From: a virus
Length of the DNA stretch: 32,477 bases
Virus record (IMG/VR): IMGVR_UViG_3300023174_008595
Span: 1-32,477 of that record
Reading direction: 5' to 3' (one strand)
Under the pieces are notes generated by a model. The model was not told the DNA's origin. It ran no database searches and saw nothing but the letters and a program-made list of their open reading frames with translations. Shown one piece after another: positions 24,232-32,231 of the stretch; the first letter of the stretch is position 1; every line of letters begins with the position of its first letter. The translations under genes were made by a program, and so were the position numbers.

Positions 24232-25587
24232 TTAGACGAACTCCTCATGTTTCATGGAATCATTAAATTCGTTAAAACGATCGATCTTGTCGTTTTTCCA
24301 TGCATCTAACATTTCTACATTTTCCGTAAAGACGCATCCACTGCAATGATCCTTTGGAGAAAAATTCATTTTTATTTTTCTCTCCAAGAAATCTCCAACG
24401 TCTTCTAGCTTGCAAATCTGATATTTCGTTGAAAAATGAGCTGTTGATTGATTCAAAACTACGGAATCACATGGATAGACGGTACCTGGTTCTCCGTCCA
24501 TCCAAGGCTCTTCCGACAAATATGGCCTAAAATGAGCTTGATGACAACTGTCGACATTTGGAGTTTTATGGATCTTGTATTGTTGAAAATACCGGGAATC
24601 TTTTGCTTCTTTCAGCAAATTTTCTAGAGATTCATGCTGAAGTAGAAGCTGGTTCTGCTCAAGAAGACAGTTTGGAAGAACTCTGATGTAAGTTGCACCA
24701 CATTGGTCGGCAACAGTTGAAACTTTTCTAAACAGCTCTACCCAGTTTGTCTGTTCTTTCTGACTTAACTCATGTTCACCAGTGTAAACTATTGAACAAC
24801 CAATTACACAATCTTCAGAAACATCCTTATAAGGGAAAAGAATCTTGTTCTGCCAGTCGTCAAAAATATTGATAGAGACCCTGACCCAAGAAAAATATTT
24901 CAAAACTTCTTTTGAAATTCTGTGAGTTTGAGTTCCGTTGGTTATTAAGCCAATAGAAAGATTTTCTTTGTGAAGCCACTCTACTAATTCGTTGAAATTC
25001 TTGTACAGAGTGGGCTCACCACCACCAGTTAGGATAACAGCTTTGAGCCCGTATTCTTTTAATTTAGTTACATAGCTTTTAATTCGATTGATCTCTATTC
25101 TATTGTGTGTATCTCTGTATGTCACAGAACAATAAGGGCATTTTAAATTGCATGCACCTTCCGGAGATATGTGAGTTGAGATTATTGTTTTTGGACTTTC
25201 ACTCTTAAAAGAGGACATTTGTTCTGGATGTCTCCAGAACTTTATTCCTGTCGACGTATACTTGTGTTCTGATTCAGACTTGGTCCAAGTTAATTCTTTT
25301 CCTTTGTATTCATTGAAAATGAAAGCATCTGACCACTTGTGAGTGGTTGATAATCTATTTAAGATTATTTCTGCTGTCATCAGATCAAGAGCTTTTATTG
25401 TTTCATTCTTGTCTTCGTCACATACTGTGTATGTGTCTATGTAGTTTCTTATTCCGCTTCTTAATGCAATCTTTTCAATCTGAACATGGTTCTTATCGTC
25501 GACAAGAATGTTGACTTTGTAGTCTTCTTTCGAGTCGTGAACACTCTTGGAAAGAGTTTGTTTGATTATGTTTAGTTTTTTCTTCAT
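24232..25587 (-). CDS. Radical SAM enzyme with SPASM/twitch-like C-terminus
   Basis: The product has 451 residues. The radical SAM cluster motif CNLKCPYC gives C146, C150 and C153; GGGEPT (188-193) is the SAM-binding loop, followed by GLITNGTQ (213-220). The C-terminus carries further Cys (C348, C373 in VYPCDS, C392, C415 and C418 in CSGC) arranged like a SPASM or twitch auxiliary Fe-S site. The first 130 residues have no family I recognise. These enzymes use a 5'-deoxyadenosyl radical for difficult chemistry, including epimerisation or dehydration of sugars and modification of peptides. It sits among glycosyltransferases and next to a methyltransferase, so a sugar substrate is the simplest inference, though peptide modification is possible. 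No Shine-Dalgarno is visible at ATG 25587. Confidence 0.9.
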   Translation of the reverse strand: MKKKLNIIKQTLSKSVHDSKEDYKVNILVDDKNHVQIEKIALRSGIRNYIDTYTVCDEDKNETIKALDLMTAEIILNRLSTTHKWSDAFIFNEYKGKELTWTKSESEHKYTSTGIKFWRHPEQMSSFKSESPKTIISTHISPEGACNLKCPYCSVTYRDTHNRIEINRIKSYVTKLKEYGLKAVILTGGGEPTLYKNFNELVEWLHKENLSIGLITNGTQTHRISKEVLKYFSWVRVSINIFDDWQNKILFPYKDVSEDCVIGCSIVYTGEHELSQKEQTNWVELFRKVSTVADQCGATYIRVLPNCLLEQNQLLLQHESLENLLKEAKDSRYFQQYKIHKTPNVDSCHQAHFRPYLSEEPWMDGEPGTVYPCDSVVLNQSTAHFSTKYQICKLEDVGDFLERKIKMNFSPKDHCSGCVFTENVEMLDAWKNDKIDRFNEFNDSMKHEEFV

Positions 25588-25591
25588 TAGA

Positions 25592-26281
25592 CTAGTAGTG
25601 AATTTTGTAGTTGTGTATCAGAGGATAAATTTCGGGATTCGGGTATGAGTCATGGTTAATCTGTGATAACCATTTAGAGAGCTCATAAGGATATCCTCTT
25701 TTGCTAAAATGATACGTTAAGTTAGCATCAAAAGCACCAACTTGAGAATAATCAGGATTTTTTGTTATTTCATCGTGCTTTTCATTGATTTCTTTGATAA
25801 CACTATCATAAATGCTTAAAAATGTTTTTGAGTTATAGATGGAACCACCACACATTCCGTAAAAAGGAACTTCTATTCCGTTACAGGATCTAATGTCATT
25901 TTTAACTGATTCTGGAAAGTTGGGACCTCTAACTCCTCTTTGGTGAAAATCATCATCGATAATGATTGAATTTTTTACATAAACATCATCTTCCATTATC
26001 ATCATGTAGTCAGTTTTGCAATACTCTATTGCTCTCTTGTGTCTTTCCCACCAACCTCTGATTCTAAAAGATTCATGCGGGTAGTTTCCGTTAGTCCCTT
26101 GAATGTTTTCATATTCAACAAACTTGCAATTGAATTTGTCTGCCAAATCTTGGAAATTATCTCCGCCGTCTGACATCAGGTAAATTGGATTTTCAGGGAA
26201 ATGATTTCTAAAATTTGTTAATGCAAATTCTGTTGCTTTTTTATTTTTGTAACAAGAATAGACGGCACCTAAAGTTTTCAT
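25592..26281 (-). CDS. Glycosyltransferase-like protein, GT-A fold
   Basis: The product has 229 residues. TLGAVYSCYKNKKATEFALTNFR (3-25) and ENPIYLMSDGGDNF (30-43) resemble the nucleotide-binding start of GT-A transferases (family GT2-like). KTDYMMIMEDDVYVK (89-103) has EDD at 97-99, the likely metal-binding DxD equivalent. FYGMCGGSIYNSKTF looks like the acceptor-side loop, and FDANLTYHFSKRGY like the later active-site region. It is short for the fold but appears complete. The ATG overlaps the upstream stop (ATGA). Donor and acceptor are unknown. Family assignment is by pattern; catalytic function is likely but unproven. Confidence 0.75.
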   Translation of the reverse strand: MKTLGAVYSCYKNKKATEFALTNFRNHFPENPIYLMSDGGDNFQDLADKFNCKFVEYENIQGTNGNYPHESFRIRGWWERHKRAIEYCKTDYMMIMEDDVYVKNSIIIDDDFHQRGVRGPNFPESVKNDIRSCNGIEVPFYGMCGGSIYNSKTFLSIYDSVIKEINEKHDEITKNPDYSQVGAFDANLTYHFSKRGYPYELSKWLSQINHDSYPNPEIYPLIHNYKIHY

Positions 26282-27174
26282 TTGTTTTCTTCGATTATTT
26301 TTTGCAAAAGAGAAGCTCTTGAATCTGTCGAATGAAATTTTAAAACATGTTTGTATGCATTCTTTGAGATCTTTTTTCTAAGTTCACTATTTGATAAAAG
26401 CATTTTTACTTTTTCAATGCATTCTTGAGGACTATCATAAAGAACTATGTGTTCATTTTCTACGAGACAGTCACTAAGTCTTCTTTTTGCCTCAAGACGA
26501 TCTGCGACTACTACTCTTTCGCATATTGATGCTTCAAACAATCTCCGGGTTATTTCTCCAGACGAAGACACTTGCACTACGACATCACAATTCTCATAGA
26601 GATCTGAATTTTGTTTTGGGCTAATGTAATCTCCACCTTTTAGACGAGGGTTAACAAATTTTTCTCCCAAATTTTCAATTAGAGCATGCATGCAATTTTT
26701 CCACTGACCTTTTCTTGGACCTGCTGTTGAAGACACAGCACCAGTGTCTCTTGGTTCAGATCTCAACCAGACACTTTCGTCTCCCCAGTGAGTAAACCAA
26801 TAAGCTTTTTTTCCATTAAATTCATATAGGTCTCGACAATGTGCATCAGGAGTTAACACAACATCTGCTGGTAGTGTATGAGTTAAGTTATATTGAAATA
26901 TTTGGGGGTCATCCCCGCTTTCAGCAACCATTAGTGTGTTTGAGAAATTTTCTTTCTTCCATAGTGCAAGGACGTCTTGTTTGACTTCTCCCGCTTCCCA
27001 AAGAACTACAGCATCATATCGATGATGATTAGTTTGAACAGTCTTTAACTCGTCGATCTTCTTAAGATCAAAACGATCCAAATGATGACCTTTTTTCTTA
27101 AGTGCTAAGGAAAGACCCCCGGGAGTGCTCCACATATCTTTGTGACAGTCATTGAATATGAAAGCTATTTTCAT
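26278..27174 (-). CDS. Glycosyltransferase-like protein, GT-B fold (CgeB/PF13524-like)
   Basis: The product has 298 residues. The pattern is that of CgeB-like GT-B proteins: an N-terminal half beginning KIAFIFNDCHKDMWSTPGG with YDAVVLWEAGEV and LMVAESGDDPQIFQ, ADVVLTPDAHCRDLY and KKAYWFTHWGDESVW, then a C-terminal donor domain, SDLYENCDVVVQVSSSGE, TRRLFEASICERVVVADRLE, ENEHIVLYDSPQECIEKVKMLL. The latter matches the Glyco_trans_1_2 region. The ATG at 27174 overlaps the 3' end of the preceding gene by 26 bases. It is probably one of the glycan-assembly enzymes; linkage unknown. Confidence 0.8.
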   Translation of the reverse strand: MKIAFIFNDCHKDMWSTPGGLSLALKKKGHHLDRFDLKKIDELKTVQTNHHRYDAVVLWEAGEVKQDVLALWKKENFSNTLMVAESGDDPQIFQYNLTHTLPADVVLTPDAHCRDLYEFNGKKAYWFTHWGDESVWLRSEPRDTGAVSSTAGPRKGQWKNCMHALIENLGEKFVNPRLKGGDYISPKQNSDLYENCDVVVQVSSSGEITRRLFEASICERVVVADRLEAKRRLSDCLVENEHIVLYDSPQECIEKVKMLLSNSELRKKISKNAYKHVLKFHSTDSRASLLQKIIEENK

Positions 27175-27985
27175 AATTTTTTATCCTACGATTTACGGCG
27201 TCAGTTATTGCTTTGCTGTGATGATACTGATGAACAATACAAACTTCTTCGTTATTTTCATTGACTATCTTGTCTTCGAGAACTTTTGGTTGACATCCGA
27301 TTAAATTTCTGTTAAACCCCCAAGACTCTCCTCTAACATCATTTGATGATGTTCCACACTGATAACTCCAACCGTCTGAAGGAGTCGTAAACTTAAAAGT
27401 TTGAGGTTCCAAGACTCTTGCTATGACATTTAGTGCAGCTTGATCAGGATTGTGTACAAGATTGTCCTTGCTAAGATCAAATATTTTCTTGCAAATTCTT
27501 GCAAGTTCTTTTGCTTTGCCACCAAAAGACCCAGCATTCATTATCTCGTGGTCTTTGACAAAATCATAATAATTTGGGAATGACTCTTTTAAGTTATTAT
27601 TTCCCCAATTTTCGTCTGCGTATCTAAGCTGCTCAGATCCTACAACCAAACCAGCGTCTCCCAAGTATTTTTCCATCCACGTAAAAGGATTCTTTTGAAA
27701 ATGAATGTCAGCTGCATCTACACAAACTGCATAGTCGTAATGAAAATTTTCAAGAAACTGAGAATAGACTAAAAATCTATTGACGACTATTCTATTGGCA
27801 AACTCTTGAGGAGCTTGGTAAATTTTGAAGTTGTAGATAGTTGAATTTATTATAGTGTCTTGATCGGGATTGCAAAAGCTAAAAATTACAAGATCATCAT
27901 TGGGACAGATGTATCTATATGAGACTACAACTTGTTTAAGTTGCTCCCAAGTATATCCATAGTATGATGTTAATGCAACATTCAT
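27149..27985 (-). CDS. Glycosyltransferase-like protein, GT-A fold
   Basis: The product has 278 residues. VALTSYYGYTWEQLKQVVVSYR (3-24) and DDLVIFSFCNPD (30-41) form the likely first Rossmann strands, and YDYAVCVDAADIHFQKNPF (83-101) contains the presumed DxxD metal site (D90, D93), similar to eukaryote-like nucleotide-diphospho-sugar transferases. ADENWGNNNLKESFP, IMNAGSFGGKAKEL and HNPDQAALNVIA follow the usual order of acceptor loop and active-site elements in these enzymes. GGAG lies 8 bases before ATG 27985. A 114-base gap precedes it, so transcription may restart here. Specific sugar not assignable. Confidence 0.75.
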   Translation of the reverse strand: MNVALTSYYGYTWEQLKQVVVSYRYICPNDDLVIFSFCNPDQDTIINSTIYNFKIYQAPQEFANRIVVNRFLVYSQFLENFHYDYAVCVDAADIHFQKNPFTWMEKYLGDAGLVVGSEQLRYADENWGNNNLKESFPNYYDFVKDHEIMNAGSFGGKAKELARICKKIFDLSKDNLVHNPDQAALNVIARVLEPQTFKFTTPSDGWSYQCGTSSNDVRGESWGFNRNLIGCQPKVLEDKIVNENNEEVCIVHQYHHSKAITDAVNRRIKNYENSFHIQ

Positions 27986-28099
27986 GTAGTTTTCTCCATA
28001 TAGTCATTTTCCTTCACTTTATAAGTCAACATTTGATCTATGGAAACATCCAGTTCGATATATCTAAAGTAGATCTTTTAGATTTTTCATCATAAAAAC
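27986..28099 (-). promoter_or_regulatory. Intergenic gap with possible late promoter
   Basis: This is the longest true gap within the cassette. On the minus strand TTATAAAGTG (about 28024-28015) resembles the T4-type late box TATAAATA, some 30 bases before the ribosome binding site of the next gene. TCTAAA/TTTAGA further upstream forms a weak 6-base hairpin (no T run). Both signals are AT-rich and could be chance. Confidence 0.25.
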
Positions 28100-28762
28100 T
28101 TAAAGCTTTCCTAAAGTTTTTCCATAAAGATTTTCTCTTTTTCCGTTAATAGAGCTCACAAAGCTGCCGTCCTGTGATCCTTGTCTCGTAATTGGAGGTT
28201 CGTGCCAAAAAACTTTTAAGTCGTGTATCATCATTTGATAGTTTAATTCCCAGTCTATCGGTAGATGAGTTTCTCTAAGAGATGATGAAAGTTTTTTTGC
28301 AGCACTGGGAGTTACGATATAACAATCAGTACATTTTGAAGCTGGGTGGTCCTTCTTTATCAGACCTTGACCGCTCATTCTAAGATTACAACCGCTTCCA
28401 GGGAAAACTACATCCCAACCTTCTGTTTGAAGTATTTGACTGACGACTTCGAAGAAATTAGAAGATAAAATTGCGTCGTCTTCTAACACAAGACTTGGTT
28501 TATCGCTCTTTGATGCGTCTAACATGAACATGAAGTGTTTCCATGCTAGGGATTCTTCAGCACGAGTTACAGATGTTCTCGGATTACCTCCAAAATTTTT
28601 CATCTTGAAGTCTCTTTTTGCAAAGTCATCTTTGACCCACCCTTCAGGAGGTTCTTCAATAACCATCTTGTAATCAACACCTTTTAATTGATTACTCATT
28701 AATTCAAGACGATCAACAAGCGGAGTATAATGAAGCAAATACACGTCACAATTCAGCATCAT
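28100..28762 (-). CDS. Glycosyltransferase family 25-like
   Basis: The product has 220 residues. It resembles GT25 (LPS/LOS galactosyltransferase-type) proteins: CDVYLLHYTPLVDRLELM (5-22), a gap with PEGWVKDDFAKRDF, then TRAEESLAWKHFMFML (66-81) followed by PSLVLEDDAILSSNFFE (EDD 94-96), CTDCYIVTPSAAKKLSS and LPIDWELNYQM, and EPPITRQGSQDGSFVSS at the end. GT25 enzymes add galactose or related sugars to lipooligosaccharides, or to collagen in animals. An AAGGAGG ribosome binding site lies right before the ATG pair; the first ATG overlaps the upstream stop (ATGA). The donor is not predictable here. Confidence 0.85.
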   Translation of the reverse strand: MMLNCDVYLLHYTPLVDRLELMSNQLKGVDYKMVIEEPPEGWVKDDFAKRDFKMKNFGGNPRTSVTRAEESLAWKHFMFMLDASKSDKPSLVLEDDAILSSNFFEVVSQILQTEGWDVVFPGSGCNLRMSGQGLIKKDHPASKCTDCYIVTPSAAKKLSSSLRETHLPIDWELNYQMMIHDLKVFWHEPPITRQGSQDGSFVSSINGKRENLYGKTLGKL

Positions 28763-29634
28763 CTAACCCTCCTTAGTATTTTGTCACAAGTTGCAGGTAT
28801 AGAGAAATGGTCTTGCCAGACTCTTTGCACTTGGTCTTGTATCTTTCTTATTATACTTCCTTGACTCCCAATCGTATTTCTAAGAATATTAGGTAATTGA
28901 TCCGGAGACACTGTTATGCAAAACTCACTCCAATCCAGCTCATCCGACCATGGGAGTAGATGTTTATCTGAAACATAAACTGGTATTGCTCCTAATTGCA
29001 TTGCTTCATACAAACGGTAACTTGTAGCTCCGTAGCCTCGAGGGCATAGGCTAAAAATAGACCTACTCGTCACTTGTTTGAAAATATTGACCTTGTCTTT
29101 TGGTACTTCCGGAGACCATTCCATTGCATTCAAGTAAACTCCGGAAACATTCTGAAGACCTTGAACTAGTGACCTACGAATGGGATGAGTCAAAGATCCT
29201 ATGAATGACATTGGAATTATTCTTACGGCGTCTTCTATGTCTTTATGCGGTCCACATGTGAGAGGTATAGGAATGTCTATTCTGTTAGAATTTCCTCCTG
29301 CACTGAAGACTAGAGTGTCTGGTGGTAGATCTTCTGATGGTGCATCATCATGGGTACAGACTATGAAGTATTTGTCTTTGGGGTCAAGTGACTTTAAGTA
29401 AGTCTTGAGTTCGTCTCGAAGTCTTCCATTCGGTGTGTTGTTTCCGAATCCTTCTTTGGCCCTGTAGTTGTAGACTGCTGTCCAATGAACAGGAATTAAC
29501 TTCCTTTTTTTGTTTCCTTCCGATTCCCAATACTTCAAGAAGAATTCTTCTAGATGATCACCCGAATGGTGCGGCGGATAGTTTGGATCGTCTCTATTTA
29601 GTAGAAACTCATTTGATTTGACTGAAGTTTTCAC
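28759..29634 (-). CDS. Exostosin-like glycosyltransferase (GT47-like)
   Basis: The product has about 291 residues from GTG 29634. The C-terminal half matches the exostosin family: RSIFSLCPRGYGATSYRLYE, AMQLGAIPVYVSDKHLLPW and ELDWSEFCITV, equivalent to F-L-P-G-x-x-x-S-x-R-x-x-EA, G-IPV and DW-x-x-F. The N-terminus NRDDPNYPPHHSGDHLEEFF is also typical of bacterial and viral members. An upstream in-frame GTG at 29682 would overlap the preceding gene by 74 bases; 29634, with GAGAG just ahead, is preferred but the start is unsure. GT47 enzymes transfer xylose, glucuronate or galactose in plants and animals; viral and bacterial ones are less known. If this one uses UDP-glucuronate, the dehydrogenase at 20446-21417 could supply it, which is inference. 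Confidence 0.82.
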   Translation of the reverse strand: MKTSVKSNEFLLNRDDPNYPPHHSGDHLEEFFLKYWESEGNKKRKLIPVHWTAVYNYRAKEGFGNNTPNGRLRDELKTYLKSLDPKDKYFIVCTHDDAPSEDLPPDTLVFSAGGNSNRIDIPIPLTCGPHKDIEDAVRIIPMSFIGSLTHPIRRSLVQGLQNVSGVYLNAMEWSPEVPKDKVNIFKQVTSRSIFSLCPRGYGATSYRLYEAMQLGAIPVYVSDKHLLPWSDELDWSEFCITVSPDQLPNILRNTIGSQGSIIRKIQDQVQRVWQDHFSIPATCDKILRRVR

Positions 29635-30448
29635 TGTTGCTCTCGATGTATTGTAACAACTCGCTGTATTTTTTATTGTCACAATTTTTCATCAGAGTCA
29701 TTATTCTATCCATGAAGAACTTACCGTAGTTAGTGTAGTCAAGTTGCTTCAATGCATGTACGTGAAAACAGACAACCTTGTTGCCGTCGAAATAGACGTC
29801 TTTCCCATCTTCGACAAGAAAGTTTAATCTCATTTTTGAATGATTCTCGTTGAATCTCCACCAGCCGACGTTGTAATAGATCGGTAAATTGACAGTCAAG
29901 AAATTGTAAGAACTGAACTGCAAAGGTTGTTGTTCGTAGTACATCCCCAGCTCCTTGTGATTCCAGGACATTTCTTGGTGAAGCTTCAGATATTCAAGAT
30001 TTCTCATTGAGAAAAATCCAACATTGAAGTGACCGACTTGAGACTCAAGACCCAGGTTGTTTGTCATGTGTGGACTCAATACAGCATCAATCGATGGATT
30101 TTTCATTAAGTCTAAGACTCTATCTTCTATGGGTGCAGTGAAAAATATATCAGAATCAATGAAGATACCATACCCATAATCAGATATTGCAGCTTTCATC
30201 GCGTCGAACTTAGTCATTACAAGTTCGAGAAACAACCTGTTTTTTACAGGATCGTTTGTTCCATGACTGCAGTCATCTGTCTTTACTAATTTTTGTAAGC
30301 GAATATTCTTGTACGGAGAGAGTTTTGAGAATGCATACTCATCGACCGATAAGTACCACATAACATTATGATATTGTTCAAGACTGAGTTTAAGAAGTAG
30401 AAACTCAGTCAAGCTTTTCTGTGTTACAACCGAGGCTACAGGAATCAT
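29609..30448 (-). CDS. Glycosyltransferase-like protein, GT-A fold with DSD motif
   Basis: The product has 279 residues. The N-terminal strand SVVTQKSLTEFLLLKLSLEQ and YHNVMWYLSVDEYA resemble GT-A folds; the run NRLFLELVMTKFDAMKAAI and YGYGIFIDSDIFFTAPI (DSD 98-100) gives the metal-binding motif. HFNVGFFSMRNLEYL and MYYEQQPLQFSSY follow in the order of the acceptor loop and the conserved active-site Q of nucleotide-diphospho-sugar transferases related to GT8/GT77. KVVCFHVHALK near the C-terminus has the His seen in such families. The ATG overlaps the upstream stop (ATGA). Retaining or inverting mechanism and donor are unknown. Confidence 0.78.
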   Translation of the reverse strand: MIPVASVVTQKSLTEFLLLKLSLEQYHNVMWYLSVDEYAFSKLSPYKNIRLQKLVKTDDCSHGTNDPVKNRLFLELVMTKFDAMKAAISDYGYGIFIDSDIFFTAPIEDRVLDLMKNPSIDAVLSPHMTNNLGLESQVGHFNVGFFSMRNLEYLKLHQEMSWNHKELGMYYEQQPLQFSSYNFLTVNLPIYYNVGWWRFNENHSKMRLNFLVEDGKDVYFDGNKVVCFHVHALKQLDYTNYGKFFMDRIMTLMKNCDNKKYSELLQYIESNSENFSQIK

Positions 30449-31374
30449 GATTTAACCTCACTATGATACCTGAAATAACCATCTTCGCACAGAACTAAAT
30501 AGTCGGGAAAGTAACATCTTCTAACATCTTCATTTCTGACAAGGGGATCGTTTAGTGTGTCTATTCTCACTGTATTCTCAAAGACATCAAGCTTCCAGTT
30601 TGCATAATTGTCTTTCCACCATCCCATGTGTGCTGCATAAGGAGGATTAGTGTCATGACCCTTTTTTTCACATTGAGTCTCACGGTTCCATGGGTAAAAA
30701 CATTCTGCAAAAGTAGAGACAGGGTCTGGTCCTACTGTGAGAAGAGAAGAAGAATAACAACCTGCTAATCCCCAGTCTCCTGGATAATCGTACCATACTC
30801 TCTGTGCTAGATCGGGCTGACCTCTCCTGCTTCCATCAGGTAACCTAACGCAAGGCCCGTTAATGTGATCAAAGTCTGCCATGTAAGACATGCAAAACCA
30901 CTCAGAGTCCATGAAAGGATTCTTCATGTTTCGAAATCTCTCAAAGATTCTTTCCCTAGAGTTTAAGAACATGATGACATCGCTATGGACTGACATTATC
31001 AGAGAATTTGGGTATTTTGCCCTAACGTAATTGAATCTCTTAGACATCGCTTTTGCCCAAGAACTCTTTGGAACTTTCTCTATTGAATCATAGCTTGTAT
31101 TGGCTCTCGGGCATCTTAGCCATGGCCATGGGTCTATATGTCCCATTTCTAAGAATTCAACTTTGTGTGCTTGTGATGGATAGTCCGACAAGAATTGATT
31201 TAGATATTTAAGTGCTCTTGGTGTTGCACTATCTCCTCCTACAAAAACATGATCAAACACTTGACAGGCATTCTGTAGACACGCGTATATTGTCATCCAC
31301 TCATCGACTAAACCGACACATGCAACAAGAGGAAGTTTCTTGCTATAGCTACTCCAAGACTCTGCTTCTATCAC
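30445..31374 (-). CDS. Glycosyltransferase-like protein, possible GT-A fold
   Basis: The product has 309 residues. LVACVGLVDEWMTIYACLQNACQ and FDHVFVGGDSATP (40-52) suggest a nucleotide-sugar fold; SLIMSVHSDVIMFLN (124-138) has HSD at 130-132, the best candidate for a DxD-type metal site. The rest is Trp- and Cys-rich (DPWPWLRCPR, YDYPGDWGLAGCYS, FYPWNRETQCEKKG, MGWWKDNYANW). I do not place it in a named family; the call rests on this pattern and on neighbours. It starts with GTG in a GTGA overlap with the upstream gene, with GGAG about 10 bases upstream. Confidence 0.62.
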   Translation of the reverse strand: MIEAESWSSYSKKLPLVACVGLVDEWMTIYACLQNACQVFDHVFVGGDSATPRALKYLNQFLSDYPSQAHKVEFLEMGHIDPWPWLRCPRANTSYDSIEKVPKSSWAKAMSKRFNYVRAKYPNSLIMSVHSDVIMFLNSRERIFERFRNMKNPFMDSEWFCMSYMADFDHINGPCVRLPDGSRRGQPDLAQRVWYDYPGDWGLAGCYSSSLLTVGPDPVSTFAECFYPWNRETQCEKKGHDTNPPYAAHMGWWKDNYANWKLDVFENTVRIDTLNDPLVRNEDVRRCYFPDYLVLCEDGYFRYHSEVKS

Positions 31375-32231
31375 TTAATGCTTACTCCAATTGATTTCAT
31401 TCTAGCATACAAAGAATGATTTGTGTATGAGATCTCAGAAGAGGGTATTAGTTTATCGATTGAATTGATCTTTTTCTTTAGATCTTCGTAATCTTGAAAG
31501 AAGAAGACCGATGGACAATCTTTCAGTAATTCTTGATGTCTCTTGTAATTTCCGACTGTGTGCTGGAGGAGTAGGCGATTAGAATAAATCGTCTCGTATG
31601 CTCTTGTATTCAGAGCTTTGATAATTCCTACAGGATTTAAAATAACTTTATGTCGCAAAAAATTATCTACGTACTGATCCCATCCCAAATTCCTCTTTAC
31701 ATTGGTTATTGAAAGTTTTTCTTTTATCTCTGTGTCTCTTGATATGAGGTCAAGTAATTCATTTCTTGTATGATATTCTGGTCCTCCCGCTTGACCACTG
31801 AAGAGTATTCTGTGGTCTTGAGGAAGGATATCTTTCTTGTCATAAAACTTTTTTGATGCCCACTGTGGCAACCAATCAAGTCCGTATTTGTCACAATCGT
31901 CCTCGTCGCATGCTAATATTCTCTTGCAAAATTTCTCTGCAATAGAGAGTGATAGATGACTCTTGTGTTGCCATGCAGGCACTATAGCATCTATTCTTTC
32001 AAAACACCATACCCAGTGTTCGAACTTATTTTTCCTTGACATCCATTTCTTGATTTTTTCTTCATTGTTCCAGAGATAGAAGAGAAAATCGTGTCCAATA
32101 AATAAAAGATCATCTTCTACATCGAAAACATGATCATAGTTCTCTTCTGAGACTACAACGACGTCTTGAATTCCGTAATCCAAAATGGATGAAGATGTAC
32201 CGCATCCGTAATCATTAGTAACAAGCTTCAA
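31371..32231 (-). CDS. Glycosyltransferase-like protein, GT-B/Glyco_trans_1_2-like
   Basis: The product has 286 residues. The C-terminal region (HKVILNPVGIIKALNTRAYE, TIYSNRLLLQHTVGNYKRHQ, SVFFFQDYEDLKKKI) matches the donor-domain end of CgeB-like GT-B proteins: strand, N-x-R-xxE helix (the usual glutamate contacts the sugar nucleotide), short strand, then a Asp-rich turn. The N-terminal half (VVVVSEENYDHVF, DLLFIGHDFLFYLW, WVWCFERIDAIVPAWQHKSH) fits an acceptor domain. The start is TTG in a TTGA overlap with the preceding gene, with AGAGG just upstream. It begins the main glycosyltransferase run in transcriptional order. Confidence 0.75.
   Translation of the reverse strand: MKLVTNDYGCGTSSSILDYGIQDVVVVSEENYDHVFDVEDDLLFIGHDFLFYLWNNEEKIKKWMSRKNKFEHWVWCFERIDAIVPAWQHKSHLSLSIAEKFCKRILACDEDDCDKYGLDWLPQWASKKFYDKKDILPQDHRILFSGQAGGPEYHTRNELLDLISRDTEIKEKLSITNVKRNLGWDQYVDNFLRHKVILNPVGIIKALNTRAYETIYSNRLLLQHTVGNYKRHQELLKDCPSVFFFQDYEDLKKKINSIDKLIPSSEISYTNHSLYARMKSIGVSIK

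Noticed and set aside
16343-32231. Bacterial chromosomal O-antigen locus
   Set aside because: The genes are co-directional with and adjacent to phage sigma, spike and baseplate genes, with phage-like overlaps; no flippase, polymerase or host housekeeping genes are seen.
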